Shown here one piece after another: positions 56,137 to 64,000 of a stretch of 64,000 nt of DNA. Origin of the DNA: Caulifigura coniformis (GTDB lineage Bacteria > Planctomycetota > Planctomycetia > Planctomycetales > Planctomycetaceae); contig NZ_CP036271.1 of the NCBI RefSeq assembly GCF_007745175.1, positions 5,592,314 through 5,656,313 of the forward strand. Direction: 5' to 3'. A program made the translations under genes and the position numbers. The notes beneath the pieces are model-generated. The model was given only the letters and a program-made list of their open reading frames with translations. It was not told the origin of the DNA and did not search any database. Position 1 is the stretch's first letter; every line of letters begins with the position of its first letter.

Positions 56137-56874
56137 ATGCTTCGCTGCTGCATGTTGTTTGTCGCGCTCTCAGCCGCCTGCAGTCTTTCCGCCGCCGATG
56201 CCCCGCCCGAGCCGGCCGGCATGAAACAGCTCTTCAACGGCAAGGACCTCACCGGCTGGGACGGCGATACCCGTCTGTGGTCGGTGAAAGACGGCATCAT
56301 CCACGGCGAGACCACCGAGGAGAACAAGGCCGACGGCAATACGTTCCTCATCTGGAAAGGGGGCGATCTCAAGGACTTCGATCTCCGCCTGTCGTTCCGC
56401 TGCAATGCGACGAACAACTCGGGAATCATGTACCGCTCGAAGCACATCACGGAGGGAGTGAAGAACAAGTGGGTCCTCGGCGGTTACCAGCATGAGGTCC
56501 GAAACGAGACCAAGTTCCCTAACGTCTCCAGCTTCATCTACGACGAGCGAGGGCTGATCGGGAAGCGCGGCCGGATGTGCCTGGTGGGAGAAATCGCCAC
56601 CTGGGACAAGGACGGCAAGAAGGTGCTTAACGAAGGCAAGCCGCTGATCGACCAGGCCGGCTTCGAAAAGCTGATGAAGCTCGACGACTGGAACGACGTC
56701 GTGATCATCGCCAAGGGGCCGACGATCAAGCACTACCTGAACGGCAAGCAGATCCTGGAGTTCACCGACAACGAGACCGGCAAAGCCATGTCGGAAGGCC
56801 TCTTCGGAGTGCAGCTCCACGCCGGCAAGCCGATGTGGGCCGAGTTCAAGAACATTCGCCTGAAGCAGGATTGA
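56137..56874 (+). CDS. DUF1080 (3-keto-disaccharide hydrolase-type) secreted protein
   Basis: 245 residues: signal peptide ('MLRCCMLFVALSAACSLSAA'), then 'LFNGKDLTGWDGDTRLWSVK', 'LKDFDLRLSFRCNATNNSGI' and 'GYQHEVRNETKFP', a typical DUF1080 protein. 'MWAEFKNIRLKQD' closes the fold. ATG 56137 is followed directly by the signal peptide. The gene ends in a strong intrinsic terminator. Confidence 0.88.
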   Translation: MLRCCMLFVALSAACSLSAADAPPEPAGMKQLFNGKDLTGWDGDTRLWSVKDGIIHGETTEENKADGNTFLIWKGGDLKDFDLRLSFRCNATNNSGIMYRSKHITEGVKNKWVLGGYQHEVRNETKFPNVSSFIYDERGLIGKRGRMCLVGEIATWDKDGKKVLNEGKPLIDQAGFEKLMKLDDWNDVVIIAKGPTIKHYLNGKQILEFTDNETGKAMSEGLFGVQLHAGKPMWAEFKNIRLKQD

Positions 56875-56891
56875 GACTGGCCAAAAGCAGA

Positions 56892-56928
56892 AGCCCGCGA
56901 CCTGAATCTCAGGTCGCGGGCTTTTTTT
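56892..56928 (+). terminator. Rho-independent terminator
   Basis: AGCCCGCGACCTGA / TCAGGTCGCGGGCT, a 14-bp stem with a 3-base loop and seven T's immediately after (56922-56928). It terminates the DUF1080 gene; the minus-strand sigma-factor gene ends two bases beyond. Confidence 0.95.
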
Positions 56929-56929
56929 G

Positions 56930-57778
<849 letters not shown>

Positions 57779-58414
57779 AGGTATTGGGGTGAATCCAGCA
57801 GCCATTCTCGCGGCCGGGGAAGGCCCGGAAGGCGGCTTTGTCGGAGTTCAAGTGGGCGAAGACCTCTGCAGAATCATTCCGCGTCCTCGCAACCCCGGCA
57901 CATCCATGAACCCACACCACAGATATCGGCGAAATCTGCCGCCACTGTTCACCCTTGGGAGTGGAGAACCGCGGCGTTTGCAAAAGGGGGGCAGACTGCG
58001 CGACACACTCCGGTTGTGGCGATTATGCGGGGCTGGCCGAGGTTGCTGACCGCGTGGGCATCCTCCCAGGCCCTTCTGCGTCGGAACCGCCTTGAGAGAG
58101 GGCCGAAACGGTCGTTTGATGCGAGCGATGGGCGGTCTAAAGAGAGCAAGGGACGTGGTTTGTGATGAGTGGCAGGCCTTTGATGGCGGTCCGCATCCCA
58201 CGTGGGGAACAGGGATGACGTAACTTCAGCGGCCGGTTGACACTCCGAAAATGCGGCTATACAACCGGGCTCGACTCAGGACGCTGGCATTTGCTCCAGG
58301 AAAAAACGTCGGTCATCGCTCAGGGACGGGCTCGCAACTCCAGTTGCAGCGACGGGTTACGATACTCACCTTGATTTGCTCCCCGCGCCGAAACTGAGGG
58401 GGCGAAAGGCGGCC
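57779..58414. other. Intergenic region without a supported gene
   Basis: About 640 bp with divergent promoters for the sigma-factor gene and pheA. Several open frames exist, but none has a family match, good start or conservation I can see. No tRNA, repeat or operator-like box noticed. Confidence 0.5.
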
Positions 58415-59602
58415 ATGGCTAAGAAGGATATGTCGCGCAAGAGCGTGAAGAAGACGCCTCCGCCGCGCCCCGCCAAGCCTCGGGTGGCTTCGCACCCGAC
58501 CCCTGAGCCCAAAACGGTCGTCAAAAAGAAAACCGCGGCGTCGACCGAGACGAAGCTCAAGGCCGTCGACGCCGAGCTGATCAAGGTTCTCAACCGCCGC
58601 ACGGAGTTGACCCTCGAAGCGCTGGTCGCCGACCCGGTCACCCGCCACCAGCTATGGTTCAATCCCCAGGCCGAGCAGGAACTGTGGGAACGAATCGAGG
58701 CCCTCAACGTCGGGCCTCTTCCGCAGAGCGCCGTCCGGGCGGTCTTTCGAGAGATTCTCAGCGCGGCCCGCGCGAAGATTCGCACTGTCCGCGTCGCGTA
58801 TCTCGGACCTTCCTTCAGCTTCACGCACCTGGCCGCTCTCGAGCGGTTCGGCAAGTCGGCCGACCTGATTCCGGTCAACACGATTGCCTCCGTGTTTGAG
58901 GAAGTGAATCGAGGACACGCCGAGTACGGCATCGTCCCGATCGAGAACAGCACCGACGGACGCATCGTCGACACGCTCGACATGTTCACCCGTCTGCCGC
59001 TTCGCATCTGCGGCGAGGTGCTGATGTCGGTGCACCACAATCTCCTGTCGCGGTCGCCGCGCGGTGAGATCACCGAGATCTATTCCAAGCCGCAGGCGTT
59101 GTCGCAGTGCCGCGACTGGCTGTCCCGGAACATGCCGCAGGCCCGCACAATCGAGATGACCAGCACTTCGGCGGCGGCCCAGCTCGCCCGCGACAAGCCG
59201 GGAGCGGCCGCGATCGCGACGCGTCAGGCGGCCGTGCAGTACGAACTGCAGATCGTCGCCGAGTCGATCGAGGATAACGCGCACAACGTCACGCGGTTCG
59301 CGATCATCGGCGAGGAGGAAACGCGGCCGAGCGGGCGGGATCGCACGGCGCTCCTGCTGCAGATTCCGCATTCCCCAGGCGCTCTCTCCGAAGCCCTGAG
59401 CGCATTCAAGGCGAACAACATCAACCTGACCTGGATCGAGTCGTTCCCTCTGCGCGGGGCCGAGTCGGGCTACCTGTTCTTCCTCGATTTCGAGGGGCAC
59501 CGGAAAGAGCCGCGAGTCCAGAAGGCGCTGCAGTTTGTCGAGAAGAAGGCCGTGCGGATGGAAGTGCTCGGCTCGTATCCTCGGAGTGAAGTCGTCGAGT
59601 AA
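58415..59602 (+). CDS. pheA: Bifunctional chorismate mutase / prephenate dehydratase
   Basis: 395 residues. A basic, proline-rich N-terminal tail precedes a chorismate-mutase helix domain ('[20 protein letters not shown]'), the prephenate dehydratase domain ('[20 protein letters not shown]', '[20 protein letters not shown]') and an ACT domain ('[20 protein letters not shown]', 'ESFPLRG', the ESRP-type phenylalanine-binding site). It makes phenylpyruvate for phenylalanine. Start at ATG 58415. Confidence 0.93.
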   Translation: MAKKDMSRKSVKKTPPPRPAKPRVASHPTPEPKTVVKKKTAASTETKLKAVDAELIKVLNRRTELTLEALVADPVTRHQLWFNPQAEQELWERIEALNVGPLPQSAVRAVFREILSAARAKIRTVRVAYLGPSFSFTHLAALERFGKSADLIPVNTIASVFEEVNRGHAEYGIVPIENSTDGRIVDTLDMFTRLPLRICGEVLMSVHHNLLSRSPRGEITEIYSKPQALSQCRDWLSRNMPQARTIEMTSTSAAAQLARDKPGAAAIATRQAAVQYELQIVAESIEDNAHNVTRFAIIGEEETRPSGRDRTALLLQIPHSPGALSEALSAFKANNINLTWIESFPLRGAESGYLFFLDFEGHRKEPRVQKALQFVEKKAVRMEVLGSYPRSEVVE

Positions 59603-59641
59603 AGCGTGCGGCCGGCCGACGCGCGACGCAGGCGAGCAAGT

Positions 59642-59911
59642 TTAGACTCGGCTGGCTAGCCTCACTTCCGCCCGGATTAACTGCAGCAGCATCCTGTCGG
59701 CGTGAACGACCATCCAGATTCCGCAGGGAATCAGGAACAAGGCGAATGCCATCGCGATCAGGGAGCCCTGCGAACTGAACTGCTGGCAGACGACGGTCGT
59801 GCCCATGACCATGTAAAGCAGCCCCGCCGCCTTGTATTTCCTGATCGTCGAATCGCTTTGTCCTGAACTCGACAGGTTGCTCGGCGTCTCGGCGGTGTCC
59901 ATGGATTTCAC
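59642..59911 (-). CDS. Small two-helix membrane protein, hypothetical
   Basis: 89 residues: polar N-terminus, then two helices ('AAGLLYMVMGTTVVCQQF', 'LIAMAFALFLIPCGIWMV') and a short basic tail. It lies 42 bp downstream of the ABC ATPase gene on the same strand; it is too small to be an ABC-2 permease. Function unknown. Confidence 0.5.
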   Translation of the reverse strand: MKSMDTAETPSNLSSSGQSDSTIRKYKAAGLLYMVMGTTVVCQQFSSQGSLIAMAFALFLIPCGIWMVVHADRMLLQLIRAEVRLASRV

Positions 59912-59953
59912 CCATTCAGAGGGAATCTGACGTCGTCGACTCGATTGCAGACT

Positions 59954-60949
59954 TCACGCGGTCGCTGTCATCTCCTGCGGCTGCGTAAAGAACTCCGCGA
60001 TCACTTCCTCCAGCGGCCGTTCGTGGACCCCCACGTCCTCGACCTCGTATCGCGCGAGCACTGACGCCAGGACTTCCGGAATCTTCTCCCGGGGAACGGC
60101 CAGCTTGACCTTTGGCGGCTGAACGTCGAACACGTTGCCATAGGTCGAGAGGTCCGCCGGCACTTCGGTCCCCGCGAACTCCAGGCTGATCACCTTGTTG
60201 GCGCTGAACCGCTCCACGATGTCCGCCAGCGGGCCGTCGTGCTTGATCTCCCCCTGGTTGATGATCACGGCCCGGCGACACAGGGCCTCCACGTCCTTCA
60301 TGTAGTGGCTGGTGAGGATGACCGTGATCTTCTGTTCGGCCTGGTAGAACTTCAGGAATTCCTGCACTTTGCGCTGTGAGACGACGTCGAGGCCAATCGT
60401 CGGCTCGTCCAGCAGCAAGACTTCGGGACTGTGGAGCAGGGCGGCGATCAGTTCCATCCGCATGCGCTCGCCGAGGGAGAGTTCGCGCACCGGCTGGCTG
60501 ATCAGCTTCCGCACCTCGAGAAGGTCGATCAGTTCGTCCTTCCGTCGCTGAAACTGTTCGGGCTCGATGCGGTAGATCTCCTTGTGCAGCAGGAACGATT
60601 CCTGGGCCGGCAGGTCCCACCACAACTGGTTCTTCTGCCCCATGACAAGTGAGAAGCGCCGCCGGTAGCCGTGTTCCCGTTTCCAGGGAATATGCCCCAG
60701 GACTTCCGCCTCGCCGGCCGTCGGCACGATCAGCCCGGAGAGCAGTTTGAGGGTGGTTGTTTTCCCGGCGCCGTTGGGCCCGAGAAACGCGACCATTTCA
60801 CCAGTTTCGATCTTAAAACTGACCTCCCGGACGGCCTCGACCGTTTTGTACTGTCGGCGCGCAAGCCCCCGCACCGAGGCCCAGAGTCCCTCGCTTTTCT
60901 GATAGACCTTGTAGACCTTCCGCAGGTGCTTTGCTTCGATCGCCGGCAT
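59954..60949 (-). CDS. ABC transporter ATP-binding protein (ABC-2 type, NatA/CcmA-like)
   Basis: 331 residues: Walker A '[17 protein letters not shown]', signature '[19 protein letters not shown]', Walker B '[16 protein letters not shown]', H-loop '[15 protein letters not shown]', and a C-terminal extension of the DUF4162 type. No ABC-2 permease is adjacent, so the transporter's membrane part must be elsewhere. ATG 60949 begins '[20 protein letters not shown]'; an upstream start at 60997 is less likely. Confidence 0.88.
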   Translation of the reverse strand: MPAIEAKHLRKVYKVYQKSEGLWASVRGLARRQYKTVEAVREVSFKIETGEMVAFLGPNGAGKTTTLKLLSGLIVPTAGEAEVLGHIPWKREHGYRRRFSLVMGQKNQLWWDLPAQESFLLHKEIYRIEPEQFQRRKDELIDLLEVRKLISQPVRELSLGERMRMELIAALLHSPEVLLLDEPTIGLDVVSQRKVQEFLKFYQAEQKITVILTSHYMKDVEALCRRAVIINQGEIKHDGPLADIVERFSANKVISLEFAGTEVPADLSTYGNVFDVQPPKVKLAVPREKIPEVLASVLARYEVEDVGVHERPLEEVIAEFFTQPQEMTATA

Positions 60950-61080
60950 GGGGGCGATCGTAGTGCGACTGAGGAGGCCCGGCCAGCGGATCGTCAAAGG
61001 CCCGGCCTCTGAATCGGAGGTTCGATCCCAGTCTCAGAGGGGATTCTGAAATTGCGTGAGAAGCCGGGCTGCTCCGGGCC

Positions 61081-61431
61081 TCACTTCACCCAGGTTTTCG
61101 GATAGCCCGTGAGTGGGGAGCCGTCTTCAGGCTTCCACATCGCCACCCGGTCGATGGCTTTCGCCAGGGCGATGTCGCTGTCCGAAATCGCCTTCACACG
61201 GTGCGTCTGGAGTTTCACGACAACCTGCGCATAACCCAGTTCGAGATCCGGGTGGTGGTACGCCGCCTCGGCGACATACGCGATTGCATTCGCCAGCAGC
61301 ATCGTGTGCGGCCATCCCGGCGTGACGTACTTTCGCCGCAGCCAGCCGTCACGAACCTCCCACCCTGGAAGGGTTTTCAGTTCCTTCTCGAGGTCGGCTT
61401 GCGACAGGACGACGTCGTTGTGCTTTTCCAT
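61081..61431 (-). CDS. Pterin-4a-carbinolamine dehydratase
   Basis: 116 residues with 'YHHPDLELGYAQVVVKLQTH', the catalytic His-His-Pro and Thr-His motif of PCD/DCoH (PhhB) proteins, plus 'LPGWEVRDGWLRRKY'. The family dehydrates 4a-hydroxytetrahydropterin. There is no aromatic amino-acid hydroxylase in the window; in many bacteria without one the protein supports folate or other pathways. Confidence 0.9.
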   Translation of the reverse strand: MEKHNDVVLSQADLEKELKTLPGWEVRDGWLRRKYVTPGWPHTMLLANAIAYVAEAAYHHPDLELGYAQVVVKLQTHRVKAISDSDIALAKAIDRVAMWKPEDGSPLTGYPKTWVK

Positions 61432-61572
61432 GGGGCCGCTGCTCCGGTGAATCGTGCGGGATGCGTGTGTGATCGAGAGGTTATTATCGTGGCGGATTGC
61501 GCCAACAACAGGGGCCCGTCCACGTCAATCTTGAGTGGCGTCTCGAACACTCTGAACGTGCCGGTCGAAGTA

Positions 61573-62688
61573 CTACAGGCCTTCGTTCAACGGCTGCAGT
61601 TCCGTCGGCAGGAACTTCCCGTCTTTCCGGATCAGTTCCCCATCAAACCACACTTCGCCCCCGCCCGCCTCCGGCGTCTGCATCAGAACCAGGTCCCAAT
61701 GCACGCGGCTGCGGTTGCCGTTGTCGGCCGTTTCGTAGGCGTTCCCCGGCGTGAGGTGCATCGAGCCGCCGATTTTCTCGTCGAACAGCGTGTCGAGCAT
61801 TGGCTTGCGAATGCGGTTGTTACATCCCAGTGACCATTCACCCAGGTAGCGCGCCCCATCATCCGAGTCGAGGATCTGGTTCAGCCGCTCCGGTGCGTTC
61901 CGGCAGTCGGCCTTCACGATCTTGCCGTTCCTGAACTCGAACCGGATGCCCTCGAAAACCGTCCCCTGGTAAAGCGAGGGGGTGTTGTACTGGATGACTC
62001 CGTTGGCGCTGTCGCGGACGGGGCAGGTGAAGACTTCGCCGTCGGGGATGTTTCGCCGCCCGTTGCAGGGAACGACGTTGATCCCTTTGATCGAGAACTT
62101 GAGGTCGGTGCCAGGCCCGAGGATGTGAACGTCGTTGGCCTCGAGCATCCGCTTTTTCAGCGGCTCCTGGCGACGCTCCATTTCCGCGTAATCGGCCGTG
62201 CAGACGTCGAAATAGAAGTCCTCGAATGCGGACGTGCTCATCTGGGCCGATTGGGCCATGGCCGGTGTCGGATAGCGGAGGACGACCCAGCGCGTTTTGG
62301 GCACGCGAATATCGAGATGCACGGGCTTCCACCAGTGCTCCTGGCTGAGGTCCATCTTGTCGGCCGGGACATCGGCGAATTCTCGCGCGTTCGCCGCGCC
62401 TCGGATGCCGATATAGCCATCCATTTTCGCCATGCGTTCCTTTTCAAACTGACCGATCAGGCCGATCGATTCCGCCGTTCCCGCGAGGTAGAGCGAACGG
62501 AGGACGAGGTTGTTCTTGAGGGAGACGACAGGCCGGGCGCCGCGCTCGGCTGCGAGTTCGACGAGCCTGCACACAAGGGCTGGATCGGGCAGATCGAACG
62601 CCTCGATCAGCACTGATTCACCGGGCTTCAGCCGGCAACTGTGATCGATGAGGACGTGGGCCAGGCGGTCAACTCGCGGGTCTTGCAT
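61573..62688 (-). CDS. M29-family aminopeptidase
   Basis: 371 residues. Metal-ligand positions of the thermophilic M29 family are visible: Glu in 'NIPDGEVFTCPVRDS', Glu in 'YLGEWSLGCNNRI', His in 'GGSMHLTPGNAY' and His-x-Asp in 'RVHWDLVLM'. The N-terminal 'RLAHVLIDHSCRLKPGESVL' is characteristic. Cytoplasmic two-metal aminopeptidase with broad specificity. Confidence 0.9.
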   Translation of the reverse strand: MQDPRVDRLAHVLIDHSCRLKPGESVLIEAFDLPDPALVCRLVELAAERGARPVVSLKNNLVLRSLYLAGTAESIGLIGQFEKERMAKMDGYIGIRGAANAREFADVPADKMDLSQEHWWKPVHLDIRVPKTRWVVLRYPTPAMAQSAQMSTSAFEDFYFDVCTADYAEMERRQEPLKKRMLEANDVHILGPGTDLKFSIKGINVVPCNGRRNIPDGEVFTCPVRDSANGVIQYNTPSLYQGTVFEGIRFEFRNGKIVKADCRNAPERLNQILDSDDGARYLGEWSLGCNNRIRKPMLDTLFDEKIGGSMHLTPGNAYETADNGNRSRVHWDLVLMQTPEAGGGEVWFDGELIRKDGKFLPTELQPLNEGL

Positions 62689-62851
62689 GAAGAAATCCTC
62701 AAGGAATTACCAGTCGCGGGCATGGTACTCGACGATTTCCCCGAACTTCACCCGTCACGAGGTAGCCACTTCAGGCTCTTCTGCCTATGTTCGGCTCCTG
62801 CTCACAACTCAAGGAGGCTGCAGGCCTTAGTAAGGGCGTTTTCGACGGACC

Positions 62852-64000
62852 ATGTCTCACAACATCATCCTCACCCTGACGATTGGCCTGACTGCGGCGC
62901 TGCTTCTGGGGTACATCACTCAACGGCTTCGACTCTCGCCGATTCTGGGCTACCTGCTCGCCGGTGTGCTAATCGGTCCGCTGACTCCGGGCGTTGTCGT
63001 CGACCAGGACGCCGCCATGCAGTTTGCGGAGATCGGCGTCATCCTGCTGATGTTCGGCGTCGGGCTGCATTTCGACTTAAAAGACCTGCTCGCCGTCCGG
63101 AAAATTGCCATCACCGGGGCGCTGTTCCAGATCGCGGCGGCCACGTTATTCGCGATGGTCTCGATTCACGCGGCCGGCAGCACGTGGACGACGGGATTCG
63201 TGGTCGGCGTCGCCATCTCCGTCGCCAGTACGGTGGTGCTGATCCGCGTCCTCACGGACAACAACGTGCTCGATACCGAGCGCGGGACGATCGCTGTCGG
63301 ATGGCTGATCGTCGAGGATCTGTTCACGATTTTCGCTCTGGTGGTGCTCCCGTCGCTGGCGGCGATCGTGAAGGGAGAGGATGCCTCTACGGGGACGATC
63401 GTGGCCACTCTGGGGCTGGCGGCCATCCGTGTGGCCGTCCTTTGCCTTCTTATCCTGGGGGGCGGACGGCGGGTGATTCCCTGGATCCTCGGCAAGGTGG
63501 CTCAAACCCGTCAGCGGGAGCTGTTTACGCTGACGGTGCTGGTCATGGCGCTCGCCATCGCGACCGGGTCTGCGGCGGCGTTTGAAGTCTCGATGGCCCT
63601 GGGAGCGTTTCTCGCCGGCATGGTCGTCGGGCAGTCGGAAGTGAGTCATCAGGCTGCGGCCGACGCTCTCCCGATGCAGGACGCATTCGCCGTTCTGTTC
63701 TTCGTGTCGGTGGGTATGCTGTTCGATTACACGGCCATGAGGGACCACCCGGGGCTGTTTGCCGAAATCCTGATGGTGGTTCTCATCGTCAAGCCATTGG
63801 CGGCCATCGCGATTGTGTGGTTCCTCGGGTACTCACCGCTGGCCGCCCTCACGATTGCGGTGGCACTTGCGCAAGTGGGCGAGTTTTCGTTCATCGTGGC
63901 AGACCTGGCGTTGAAGCAGGGGTTGATGGAGCCCTTCCATCGCAGCCTGCTGGTCGCCACCTCGATCATTTCGATCACCCTGAATCCGATCCTGTTCCGC
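62852..64000 (+). CDS. CPA2-family cation/proton antiporter (KefB/YbaL-like), truncated by window end
   Basis: 383 residues visible from ATG 62852. 'ILGYLLAGVLIGPLTPG', 'FAEIGVILLMFGVGLHFDLK', 'SVASTVVLIRVLTDNNVLDT', 'GWLIVEDLFTIFALVVLPSL', 'VSMALGAFLAGMVVGQSEVS' and 'FFVSVGMLFDY' are typical of the Na+/H+ exchanger family PF00999 of the CPA2 group; the acidic residue in 'VEDLFT' is an ion-path position. Likely a potassium/proton antiporter; a possible RCK domain would lie beyond the window. Confidence 0.88.
   Translation, partial: MSHNIILTLTIGLTAALLLGYITQRLRLSPILGYLLAGVLIGPLTPGVVVDQDAAMQFAEIGVILLMFGVGLHFDLKDLLAVRKIAITGALFQIAAATLFAMVSIHAAGSTWTTGFVVGVAISVASTVVLIRVLTDNNVLDTERGTIAVGWLIVEDLFTIFALVVLPSLAAIVKGEDASTGTIVATLGLAAIRVAVLCLLILGGGRRVIPWILGKVAQTRQRELFTLTVLVMALAIATGSAAAFEVSMALGAFLAGMVVGQSEVSHQAAADALPMQDAFAVLFFVSVGMLFDYTAMRDHPGLFAEILMVVLIVKPLAAIAIVWFLGYSPLAALTIAVALAQVGEFSFIVADLALKQGLMEPFHRSLLVATSIISITLNPILFR

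Noticed and set aside
57779-58414. Several open frames between the sigma factor and pheA
   Set aside because: No start, homology or conserved composition.

Overview
The window reads as high-GC chromosomal DNA of a planctomycete (Planctomycetia). Evidence: four DUF1559 pseudopilin-like genes, a PSCyt1/DUF1549/DUF1553 cytochrome protein, two DUF1080 proteins, a PEP-CTERM protein, kinase-like proteins with fused envelope domains, and a fused membrane/spermidine-synthase protein. No phage or plasmid backbone is present. Mobile DNA is limited to one intact IS630-type element, one decayed IS3-type remnant, and a small integrase fragment beside a tRNA-Ser gene.

Region 1 (about 3.6-34.7 kb) is the most interesting part. 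Ten copies of an 18-19 bp operator-like sequence, TGCA-N7-TGCA (nine exact, one with a single degenerate half), sit upstream of most transcription units here. Several lie between divergent genes. The controlled set would be: an AztD-like periplasmic beta-propeller with two ABC-2 permeases and an ATPase (3715-8805); a small LRR protein and partner (8856-10075); a CPFC-motif envelope protein (10278-11450); membrane proteins; a prepilin-peptidase-like protein (12152-13855); a choice-of-anchor-M/PEP-CTERM protein with a spermidine-synthase-like membrane protein and a DUF1559 pseudopilin (19787 back to 15025); two more DUF1559 pseudopilins with a lipoprotein and a MerC-like protein (19929-23568); DUF58 and transglutaminase-like proteins (27654 back to 23562); a DUF318 permease (29292 back to 27745); a Fur-family regulator (30457-30912); a His-rich ZIP metal transporter (31956 back to 30928); and MoxR plus a second Fur-family regulator (33176-34653). 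Two Fur paralogues, ZIP, the AztD-like protein, choice-of-anchor M and the Fur-type operator geometry together point to a metal-responsive regulon, most likely zinc. It has recruited pseudopilins, a prepilin-peptidase homologue and a MoxR-DUF58-transglutaminase set. Two of the recruited enzymes appear to have lost catalytic residues. I propose this as a metal-acquisition or metal-sparing envelope system. The grouping is inference; the repeated operator is seen directly.

Region 2 (35-41.6 kb) holds a cardiolipin synthase, an integrase fragment, tRNA-Ser(GGA), small planctomycete proteins, a C-x5-R (LMW phosphatase/ArsC-like) protein, a DUF1080 protein and a type I mannose-6-phosphate isomerase. 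A roughly 375-450 bp non-coding repeat occurs at 29896 and, inverted, at 38349. A diverged third copy lies at 51985. Each carries a 9-bp tandem repeat present 10, 2 and 1 times.

Region 3 (41.7-64 kb) is ordinary planctomycete chromosome: the PSD1 cytochrome protein, two RND/MMPL exporters, D-Ala-D-Ala ligase and an FtsQ-like protein, a kinase-like protein without catalytic residues, an LptF/LptG permease, a second DUF1080 protein, an RpoD-type sigma factor, chorismate mutase/prephenate dehydratase, an ABC ATPase, pterin-4a-carbinolamine dehydratase, an M29 aminopeptidase, and the start of a CPA2-type cation/proton antiporter cut by the window end.
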